The notes under the pieces were generated by a model, which saw only the letters and a program-made list of their open reading frames with translations, had not been told where the DNA came from and made no database searches. From Dama dama (Eukaryota; Chordata; Mammalia; Artiodactyla; Cervidae): a DNA stretch of 64,000 nucleotides. Where the stretch lies: assembly GCF_033118175.1 (NCBI RefSeq), contig NC_083691.1, positions 15,349,001-15,413,000 of the forward strand, given 5' to 3'. The stretch's first letter is position 1; each line of letters begins with the position of its first letter. Positions 55,741 through 64,000 of this stretch are shown here, piece after piece. The translations under genes were made by a program, and so were the position numbers.

Positions 55741-56072
55741 GGGCTTCCCTGGTAGCTCAGCTGATAAAGAATCCTCCTGCAATGCAGGAGACCCTGGTTC
55801 AATTCCTGGGTGGGGAAGATGCCCTGGAGAAGGGATAGCTACCCACTCTAGTATTCTTGGGCTTCCCTGGTGGCTCAGATGGTAAAAAATCCGCCTGCAA
55901 TGTGGGAGACCTGGGTTCGATCTCTGGGTTGGGAAAATCCCCTGAAGGAAAACATGGCAACCCACTCCAGTATTTTGGAGAATACTGGAGAATCCCATGG
56001 ACAGAGCCATCTGGAGGGCTACAGTCCATAGGGTTGCAAAGAGTCAGACATGACTGAAGCGACTTAGAACAC
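55741..56072 (+). mobile_element. Dimeric Bov-tA SINE
   Basis: A first head and partial body (55741-55858) is followed directly, without a tail, by a second complete copy from 55859. Each unit has its own tRNA-like head. I recall such head-plus-copy dimers as a repeated Bov-tA form in ruminants. A small hairpin-like duplication ('ccagtattttggagaatactgg') lies near 55968-55989. Confidence 0.9.
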
Positions 56073-56167
56073 AATGTATTCCTCAGAATAACAAAGTGCA
56101 TTTAACTGCCATCTTAAACAATTATGGTGCCTATTCGTGCAGACAAATGCCAACCAAAAATCGAATT

Positions 56168-56283
56168 TTTTTCTTTGGCAGTGCCACATGGCTTGTGGAA
56201 TCTTAGTTTACAGACTAGGGATTGAACTTGTGCTCCCTGCAGTGGAGGCATGGAGTCTTAGCCACTGGACCACCAGGGAAATC
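56168..56283 (-). mobile_element. CHR-2/CHRL-type tRNA-Glu SINE
   Basis: The inverse strand reads 'ccctggtggtccagtggctaagactccatgcctccactgcagg' and ends with 'ccacaagccatgtggcactgccaaagaa'. This is the usual order for this older cetartiodactyl SINE. Confidence 0.85.
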
Positions 56284-56970
56284 TCCAAATTTTGATTTTC
56301 TAATTCAATTTTTTGAAATCACAAAACACTACCAATACATGTGGCATTCTTACTAGACAATATTATGGAAATATACCAAAATTGGCGATTAGTACATATC
56401 CAACAAGAGCCAATTATATGTGTAAAGGTATAGTAACTTTGTGATAAAAAGGGAAACAGGCCATAGAGAGAAAGAACTATTCCATATCTATTCCATAACT
56501 TCAGACAATTACCATACAGTAGAATCATTATTTAAAATCATGCTGAGTATGACTTTTTTCCAAAGTTAAAAGGCACTAAGTGTCTTGAAGACATTTAACT
56601 CACAAAACTTTTTATCTAAAGGGATGCAAAGTTTATCTGCATCAGTCATACATCAAAAACTTTAACCAAGTATTTTAAAACTTCCAAAACTGACCCTCTA
56701 ATTTATGTATGAGCATTTATAGTAATGAATAACTTACCATTCCTTAAGGATAGTCAAGATTATTTTATTTCTAACCTGGAATCTTTCAAACTTTTTGTTA
56801 ATACCTGAACTTCTACACCTTGGCACCACACAGAAGAAAACTAAATATCTCATACTCTACTATTCTCATATTTGAGGAAAATGCCATTTTCACTTCTTAA
56901 AATGAAAAAACATAAAAGTTTCTTCAAACATCCCTCATTTGACTTGTAAGTCATATAGATGTGTTTTTAC
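56284..56970. other. Unique AT-rich DNA, nothing recognised
   Basis: No exon or repeat seen. Confidence 0.45.
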
Positions 56971-57769
56971 AGTTCAGTTCAGTTCAGTCGCTCAGTTGTG
57001 TCCGACTCTTTGCGACCCCATGAACCGCAGCACGCCAGGCCTCCCTGTCCATCACCAACTCCCAGAGTCCACCCAAACCCATGTCCATTGAGTCGGTGAT
57101 GCCACCCAACCATCCCATCCTCTGTCATCCCCTTCTCCTCCTGCCCTCAATCTTTCCCAGCATCAGGGTCTTTTCAAATGAGTCAGCTCTCCGCATCAGG
57201 TGGCCAAAGTATTGGAGTTTCAGCTTCAATATCAGTCCTTCCAATGAACACACAGGACTGATCTCCTTTAGGATGTACTGGTTGGATCTCCTCGCAGTCC
57301 AAGTGACTTTCAAGAGTCTTCTCCAACACCACCATTCAAAAGCATCAGTTCTCCGGCGCTCAGCTTTCGTTATAGTCCAACTCTCACATCCACACATGAC
57401 TACTGGAAAAACCATAGCCTTGACTAGACGGACCTTTGTTGACAAAGTAATGTCTCTGCTTTTTAATATGCTGTCTAGGTTGGTCATAACTTTCCTTCCA
57501 AGGAGTAAGTGTCTTTTAATTTCACGGCTGCAGTCACCATCTGCAGTGACTTGGGAGCCCCCCAAAATAAAGTCAACCACTGTTTCCACTGTTTCCCCAT
57601 CTATTTGCCATGAGGTGATGGGTCCGGATGCCATGATCTTAGTTTTTGGAATGTTCAGTTTTAAGCCAACTTTTTCACTCTCCTCTTTCTCTTTCATCAA
57701 GAGGCCCTTTAGTTCTTCTTCACTTTCTGCCATAAGGGTGGTGTCATCTGCATATCTGAGGTTTTTAAG
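56971..57769 (-). pseudogene. BovB LINE reverse transcriptase C-terminal fragment (about 800 bases)
   Basis: The minus strand opens with a YADD box (codons at 57743-57754), the metal-binding catalytic motif of the reverse-transcriptase palm. It then keeps an open frame of about 210 codons through the palm, thumb and connection region: 'KLNIPKTKIM', 'ADGDCSREIKRHLLLGRKV', 'VKAMVFPVVM', 'CWRRLLKVTWTARRSNQ', 'MLGKIEGRRRRG'. The frame stops at a TGA where the other copies have CGA (CpG decay). Reading continues in the same frame to the usual BovB end at 56971. The endonuclease and the front of the reverse transcriptase are absent, so it cannot move itself. It is the longest recognisable protein-coding remnant in the window, a 5'-truncated dead copy and not a host gene. 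Confidence 0.96.
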
Positions 57770-58897
57770 GTATATACATTAAAAACAGCCATCAATCAAA
57801 GTACAGAATTGTATATGGAGATGCTATAACGTCAGACCTCGTGTCCACTCACAGATACATGTCCTCTTATTTGAGTTTAGGCGCCAGATCACCCACGTCT
57901 TTCTTCTAACAAGGATCCCAAAACCTCTGCCAGAACTCTCTTTTGCTTTCTGTGTTTGCTCAGTGAGGGTGGAGACCATAACCAGATTACCATGGAATAC
58001 TTAACACCCATTACAATGCCTGGAATATACTAGCATTCTGTAAATATTAATAACTAAATAAAAGGTGATTGAAATGTGTTATTTTTTTATAGTACCATGA
58101 TTCCATCATTGAAAATGTTTCCAAAATATGGCTCTTCCATTTCTCCTTGAGCCTTTACTTTCTCTCTTTATTTATAAGGCCTTCCCACAACACTGCTGCA
58201 GAAGAGATCCCAGGACACTCCAACAATGTTGCAGTCTGCATTGGTGCCCTTCTTAACTTCATTCTAATACAAAAATGGAACTAGAATCTGCAAAAGACTA
58301 AATGGAACAATAGGGTTTTTTGTTTTTTTTTTTAACATTTCCCAGAATCAGGTAGAAAATCAGGAGAGAAGTATGACAAGATAAGTAGAGAAAATTTGCC
58401 TATTCAGGTGTTCTATGCTTCTTGAAATGTTTTCAGTTAGAGAAAGAGAATTAGCAATCCTTTTCAGAGTAAGCCCTTGGAGTAGTCTAAGGCATCAGAC
58501 TCACACTTTTGATGTGAAATAGCTTCTTTCTGTTGGGTCACATGCATGGAAACCATGAGGCAGATAAAGACCAGAATACATCTGTCAAGTGTTCCTCTGA
58601 CCGACTTCACATCGAGTGTCAACTAGGGTTCAGATCCCACGTGAAGTGATGGAGGGACATGAGGTTCAATCCTGCAGGAATCCACAGTAAAGGTGGGGAT
58701 ACAAAAGGTAAACAGTGGCTACGAGATAGAGACCCTATGTTAAGGACAAAAGAACAAGGAAGATGGTTTTCCCTGGTGATGTAACAGCAAGCTCTAAGAT
58801 ATTCTCATTTCAGAAAAGCTTATGCAAAGATTTTTACCAAGTACATCCTAAAGAGTTTTAAATCTTGAAAAAAAATGGTATTGATCAAATTGGTGTA
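57770..58897. other. Unique DNA with an L2/MIR-like scrap
   Basis: 57950-58070 ('gtgagggtggagaccataac..atgcctggaatatactagcattctgtaaatattaataac') fits the L2 3' end. A T run with G interruption is at 58317-58333. No exon seen. Confidence 0.5.
57950..58070 (+). mobile_element. L2 LINE 3' end, decayed
   Basis: The order 'gtgagggtggagaccat', 'caatgcctggaatatactagcattctgtaaatatt' follows the L2 end 'cagtgcctggcacatagtaggtgctcaataaatatt'. Confidence 0.55.
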
Positions 58898-59091
58898 TTG
58901 GTTAGCCACTAAGTTGTGATCAACTCTTTGTAACCCCAAGGACTGTAGCCCGCCAGCCTCCTCTGTTCATGGGATTTCCCAGGCAAGAATACTGGAGTGA
59001 GTTAACATTTCCTCATCCAGGAGATCTTTCTGACCAAGGGATCAAACCTGGGCCTTCTGCTTGGCAGGCAGATTCTTTACCACTGAGCCAC
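58898..59091 (-). mobile_element. Bov-tA SINE
   Basis: Inverse full-length copy, moderately diverged ('ctgtagcccgccagcctcctctgttc'). It is immediately followed by an oppositely oriented tail piece. Confidence 0.92.
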
Positions 59092-59092
59092 A

Positions 59093-59160
59093 AGCCTGGC
59101 GGACTACAATCAATGAAGTCCCAAAAGAGTCGGACAAGAGTTAGCAACTAACCAACAATA
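59093..59160 (+). mobile_element. Bov-tA SINE 3' tail piece
   Basis: 'agcctggcggactacaatcaatgaag..agtcggacaagagttagcaactaacc' is the last ~65 bases of a plus-oriented Bov-tA. Together with the inverse copy it makes a foldback. Confidence 0.85.
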
Positions 59161-59785
59161 GCAAAATGTAGTTAGTGTAAAATTGACCAAGATGACCTCT
59201 AAATTCCCTTTCTATTTCAACAATCTCAAAATGTTAGTGACCTGCCCATAAACAGAACAGCAGTGACTTTCCTGCATGTGGTACAACAGTCTTGCTGCCC
59301 CATTGGTCTCATATACACATTGATGTTGTTGTTAAACATTTGAGTCTAAGAGCATCATTCAAAAAACTAGAAATGTTTGCAGCTTTCCCAAAGGCTGTGA
59401 TTGAGGAAATAAATCTAAATAAACTATTATCTATTTTTGTTTTGCTCCTAAGAAAATATATATAACTAACCTCTAGTAGTGACATAAAATGCACATACTC
59501 CCAGGATTCAGAATTTGTGTTGCTCTAGTTTATCTGTATAATGAAAGGGCTTGTGTCTATCAAATAACTGGTATTAATTTTTTTTCTAATCAGTGAAGTC
59601 CCTGAAAGTGTATGGTGTTCTGCAAACAAGTTTGCTGGGGAAGGACTATGGAAATAGTATTGTTTATATTCTAATGTTCAATTGCTCTCAGTTCTTGGTG
59701 AAATGAATTGGTGTAGAGTCATATTTAAATCTTCTTTACAGGTTATTAATAATAGCCCACAAAATTATCAGCCACGCCTTGAACT
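59161..59785. other. Unique AT-rich DNA, nothing recognised
   Basis: No exon or repeat seen. Confidence 0.45.
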
Positions 59786-59787
59786 AA

Positions 59788-59990
59788 TCTAGCACCTCTC
59801 AAAGCATGTTATCTCAGTTTTTTTTACCCCGTTTGTTCTCACCACATCCTGGTGAGAAATGGTGATCACTAATTAAGAAACTGAACGGAGAGAGCGTTAC
59901 CTTACCAAGTTGGTCAACATCAGTGATGAGGCTGATATTTAACTCCAGGTCCTGTCAAACGATTCTCTTCCCATGAAGAACATGCTACCC
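59788..59990 (+). mobile_element. MIR SINE fragment
   Basis: 'gcatgttatctcag', 'ttctcaccacatcctggtgag', 'aattaagaaactgaacggagagagcgttaccttaccaagttggtcaa' and 'taactccaggtcctgtcaaac' follow MIR order well. Old element with a T-run insertion. Confidence 0.75.
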
Positions 59991-60289
59991 ATGAAAGATG
60001 CATTATTTGCTTACACCATCATGACTCTTCACACATGGAGGTTGGCCTCCACAGGGATGCTAAGTTCTAAGATACCTCATCCTGAGAAGACTTCTCCTGT
60101 GATCTCACATGAACCGATGACGGCAGAAATCACAGTGTTTACATAGCTATGCCCCGATTAACATTTCGTGCCTGCTGCCTTTTCCTATAGAGTACTATCA
60201 TTTCCTATAGATACCCAAGGCTTGAGTACTGTAAATAGAGATCAGTCACTCCATCAATCGCCACCATGTGCCTATGGAAGCAGGGAGGG

Positions 60290-60440
60290 GACTTTGTGCA
60301 GTGGAAAGACGATTGCCTTTCCAGTCCGAGCACCCTGGGCAACAGAACCGTGACCAAGGGCCAGCTCCTTTTTGTTCCTCTCTGCAACAATTCTTGAAGT
60401 GACTCCAGTTTTTGACAGGTTTATAATGCACATACAAAGA
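60290..60440 (+). mobile_element. Possible MIR SINE fragment
   Basis: 'gcagtggaaagacgattgcctttccagtccgagc..gggcaacagaaccgtgacc' weakly follows the MIR 5' half. Low certainty. Confidence 0.35.
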
Positions 60441-61094
60441 AAGTGTCAATGGAGAAATGAAGTTTCACAATATCCTTAGTAATGAGAAGCGGTAAATGCA
60501 TAGACTATAATGAACGACGTGCCACTAGAACTTGAGTGTGATTATGGCATTAGTGTAAACTAAGGTGTGGGTGTCACTTCTCAAAGTTGAGTCTAAAATA
60601 AATATTTCAGCCATTTGCTTGCGGAGTCTTCTTTTCTCCTATGAAACCATTTTGAGTACTTCAGTGATTTTCTATGTAATGACCTAGTTCCCATTTCCTG
60701 GCAATTTCCTTGTCTGAGGACAAGTACGAACTGGACGAAATTTTCAATTTCTTTGTAAGCAATTGTTGGGAGGATGACTTTTAAAGTGCAAAGTCTGTAT
60801 TCAACATGTTTTGGCAAATTCACTTACATGTGATTTTCTAGGTGTGGTTTGACCTGGAGGATACAGGAGTGGGATTTCCTTCTGGGTCAGTAAGACGTCC
60901 CAGGAATCTGTTTTTTACACTGCAGGGGCATATATTTCATGTGCTTTCTGGGGAAATGGGAGACAAATTCCAGGCTGACTTCTCACTCAAAATCTACAAA
61001 GTGAATCAGATAAAGATGATATTAATCTTTAAAATGGAGGGCTTTAATTATTGAGGTTGGAGAACCTCCTTAAACAAGAAACAAAATCCAGGGC
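60441..61094. other. Unique DNA, nothing recognised
   Basis: Short frames only (76 codons minus at 60593-60823; 70 codons plus at 60842-61054) with no domains. Confidence 0.45.
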
Positions 61095-61097
61095 CAA

Positions 61098-61142
61098 ACT
61101 AAAAAAAGAAAAGAAAAAAGAGAGAGAGAGAGATTGAGAGAT
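61098..61142 (+). repeat. (GA)n purine tract
   Basis: A-rich lead followed by about eight GA units, then GATTGAGAG. Confidence 0.8.
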
Positions 61143-61324
61143 AATATGTAAAACATACAGAAGAGATGGCACTTAATATGCAATGAATTAAAAACACACC
61201 TAAAGCTGAGTGGCAACCACTTTCATTAAAGGGCTAATGACTGAAGTATGCGAGTTCAGCCCTGGTTCCCCAACTGGGACTTGAGGCTAAATAAGAGCTC
61301 CTGTCAGCCTGCTGAAGAATAGAT

Positions 61325-61505
61325 ACTTCTTTCCATACCCAAATGCATTTTATCACTGACCCTCGCAATAATTCTGCCTTGATTCTCTAGAATTTAGGGA
61401 AGACAGACAGTTTTCTCAAGGCCAAACAGTCAGTAGATCACATAATAGGGGCTCAAATCCAGTGTTTCTGATGTTAAATCCAGAGTTTATGCCCTTGTGC
61501 TGAAC
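61325..61505 (+). mobile_element. MIR SINE fragment
   Basis: 'cattttatcactgaccctcgcaataattctg', 'gacagttttctcaaggccaaacagtcagtagatcac' and 'ggctcaaatccagtgtttctgatg' match MIR's central and 3' part. Confidence 0.78.
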
Positions 61506-61622
61506 AGCGGAAGTATTGTCGTTTCTAACATCTTACTCAAAGTTCTACCAGATTTGCTGTCATGCCTGAGAGTTCAATGGTTTCTAAATCAATATCTTTT
61601 CAAAATATTTCTAGCTATGTGC

Positions 61623-61831
61623 GCGTGCTCTGTCACTTCAGTCGTATCTGACTCTTTGCAATCCTATGGACTGTAGCCCCCCAGGCTTTTCTGTCCTTGG
61701 GATTCTCTGGATAAGAATACTGGAGTGGGTTGCCATGCCCTCTTCCAGGGGATCTTCCAGACCCAGGGACTGAACCCGGGTCTCCCACACTGCAGGCAGA
61801 TGCTTTGTCTTCTGAGCCAGCAGGGAAGCCC
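61623..61831 (-). mobile_element. Bov-tA SINE
   Basis: Inverse full-length copy with a head at 'ggcttccctgctggctcagaagac' (inverse) near 61808-61831. Confidence 0.95.
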
Positions 61832-63800
61832 TCCGTGGGTTCACTCAATAAAACGTACTTCTCTACTTTTTAGGTTGTGCATTGCTTCTATCCACTGGAG
61901 TAACAGGAGATGAACTTCAAGCAGAACTTGGAGTGAGTTTCTCAGGTACTATTACTCTCTCTGGCAAAATTACTAAGCATAAAAAATGGAAAAAGGAGTA
62001 TATCCTGGCATTATCGATATGTTCTGTTGGGAAGTAGGCTGATTTTGCCAGATATACACTCTGGAGGTAAGCATTCCTTCCTAAACACAGAAAGTAGCTT
62101 AGACTCAAGTGGCAGTCACGTCCAGACATGACTCTTCACTGTCAGAGATGAGCCTTCCCTCCTCCATTGTAAGCTAAGATGTTTTTTATCAAAATACAGA
62201 GTCCTTTAGTCAAATCAGATTAGATTCTCAATTTTGCGTAAACTGATAATTACTTCTATTTGCATTCTCAGTCCTTAGTAGTGACAATGTAGCTTTTGCA
62301 ACTTTCTGATTTTAACCAGTTATCCCTTCTTTTCACAAGATTTGGTGCTGATCCATATGGCCAATAAATTTGCACCAAAGTATAAGCTTTTCTTTATATA
62401 TATATATATTTTGGAATGAGTCCCCACCTTCCCAAAATGAAAGGATTGAGTCTGAAAGAGAACCATAAATTCTTATTTGTACAATTAAAATTACAAACAT
62501 CCACTCCATTAACTTAATAGTGTTCACTTTTACAGTGGAAAATAACTAAAGCAAGCAATCAAACTTCATTTAGCCAGGGGGCCAAGTCCTTCAAATTCAA
62601 GGCAAATGGACAGCTTTTATCTCTCAATGGGCTATGGCACATCCTAGAGCCCATTTGCATGTGACAAGAATATTCTGCTGAGTCAAAAGGCCTGAAAGTC
62701 TCAGATCCATTCGTACATGATCAAGTGAATCACAGCCTTGTGTTTCCCTGGAAAATACAGCTTTTATTTAAAAATAATACTGAAATCCAGTGTTTCAAAA
62801 ACTCTACCTCTCGGTCAGTATTAAAGAATCACCCGTGAACTGTGCATAGTTAGAAATAATCTTTTAGGATGTTGGGGTGCTCTTGTACATGAACTTTCAC
62901 CTGGATTGAATCCACACCAATAGGCAAATGTGTTCAGAGCACCTTCCCAGTGCTGAGGACAAGGATACATTTGAACATGAGAATGATTCAGAATGTTTTA
63001 TTTCTATGTGAGTGCAATGGCAGCCAATTTTGGGGTATTTATTTGAGCACAGAGAAAATTCAAGTTTATTAATTTTATCTTGTTTCAGAAAAAAGTGAAG
63101 TGAATCACTTTGGATTCACTAGGAATATGAATTTAACAGCATAATATTACAAATGTCCTTATGCTGTTTTCTCCATGCATCTCCACCTGTATCTATACCT
63201 TCATCTGAGTCTACACACAAACATAAATAGAGATAGCATGCATATCACATTGCCTGCCTGTGAAAAGTAAAACTGGCATTTTTAAGGTCCTGAAACAAAG
63301 CTAATGTTTCATATTTTCTCCCATAAGAACCAGGATCAGTAAGAATTCTGATGTATAAAAAACAGGTTTTTGCAGAAAAGTTATCGTGTACTTAAAAAAA
63401 ATTGTGAAACAATATATGGATGTAAAGACATAGTTTAACAAATCATTGTAAACTTGCATTCCCCATCTCTAGATCCTTTTGGAGAATTTCCTTCATAGCA
63501 TTTATAAATAACCACAGTTTTGTTTCTTCCTTTTGAACTATTTATTTTCCAGTTCTTGTACTTTTAATTTTTTAATTTACTTAACACACTAGATGGTATT
63601 AATTTAGGATGTTTAATGAGCTGGATAGGTGCTCCATATCGTTCTGAACAGAACGGTGATGAAGTACAGGTCTTCTTCCGTTAGAATCTAAAGGGAGCCA
63701 CTAACATCTCACTGTTAAATAAGATACCGGCTGCTGCTTTGTAACACACTCTTTACTAGTAAAGGAAATTTTTTTCTAATCTTAATCTGCCAAGTGATGT
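61832..63800. other. Unique AT-rich DNA, no gene seen
   Basis: A short (TA)n at 62396-62410 and a 16-base near-palindrome at 63640-63655. No exon, RNA gene or recent repeat recognised in about 2 kb. Confidence 0.45.
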
Positions 63801-63801
63801 T

Positions 63802-64000
63802 TATGAGTGGATTTCAAATTTCATTGAATGCCTTTATGCATCTATTCCAGTGAACATATTAATATTCTCCTTTAATAACCATTTTTTTTTAATTGAAACA
63901 TATTGACAGATTTTCTAAAGATAAACCAATCTTGAATTTTGTTGTAAACTCAATGGGGATATGTTTTAGAGTTTAGATTTAGCCAGCTAATATCCTTTTT
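63802..64000 (-). mobile_element. L1 ORF2 relic running off the window end
   Basis: The plus strand shows the antisense of L1 ORF2: 'gaatgcctttatgcatctatt', '..attctcctttaata', 'gattttctaaagataaaccaatcttga' and 'ataaactcaa' type spacing. It is decayed, with no open frame, and continues beyond 64000. Confidence 0.72.

Noticed and set aside
57125..57733. 202-codon minus-strand frame as a host gene
   Set aside because: Its residues match the C-terminal part of the BovB LINE reverse transcriptase, seen again in fragments at 2881, 5741, 7291, 11664, 15533, 24923, 30004 and 38955.
1..64000. CRISPR array, phage or bacterial operon
   Set aside because: No regularly spaced identical repeats, no dense long frames and no ribosome-binding-site pattern; the direct repeats are dispersed mammalian retroposons.

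Overview
The window looks like nuclear DNA from a ruminant, most likely a bovid (cattle, buffalo, sheep or goat cannot be told apart by eye). The evidence is a dense set of ruminant-specific retroposons: tRNA-Glu-derived Bov-tA SINEs, one BOV-A2 SINE with an (AGC)n tail, and many 3' ends of the RTE-type LINE BovB. Older mammalian repeats (MIR, L2, L1, hAT/MER5) lie between them. CpG is depleted, homopolymer and microsatellite runs are common, and open frames are short. This is intergenic or deep intronic DNA. I found no exon, rRNA, functional tRNA, CRISPR array or bacterial-type operon that I can defend. The only recognisable protein-coding matter is transposon-derived: BovB reverse-transcriptase C-terminal fragments and a decayed hAT transposase.

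Layout. 0-16 kb: a BOV-A2 copy, alternating Bov-tA and BovB insertions, a hAT transposase relic (about 3.8-4.9 kb) split by a SINE, a GATA microsatellite, and an L1 3' end split by a SINE. Two good CTCF-like motifs lie at about 9.54 and 14.77 kb. 16-31 kb: fewer young elements, MIR and L1 relics, a GC-richer block holding the longest non-transposon frame (19.3-20.0 kb), and a CpG-retaining block at 28.1-28.8 kb that looks like a conserved noncoding element. 31-42.7 kb: an L2 end, an L1 end split by a SINE, a long TG microsatellite with two SINEs, a long BovB fragment (39 kb), and a pile-up of MER5/hAT relics with several ruminant insertions. 42.7-55.7 kb: strikingly poor in young retroposons (one inverted SINE pair in 13 kb), with a candidate regulatory block near 51.5-52.5 kb that carries YY1-like, GC-box and RFX X-box motifs. 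55.7-64 kb: a dimeric Bov-tA, a CHR-2-type SINE, the best BovB fragment (starts at the YADD catalytic motif and is broken by one stop), a SINE foldback, several MIRs, and an antisense L1 ORF2 relic running off the end.

No genes work together here. The biology on view is layered retroposition, plus a few candidate cis-regulatory elements in the repeat-poor intervals. Repeat families were assigned from memory of consensus sequences, without alignment, so boundaries are approximate (usually within 5-20 bases for young elements and worse for old ones). I did not find a new biological system; the regulatory candidates and the hAT and BovB relics are the items most worth a second look.
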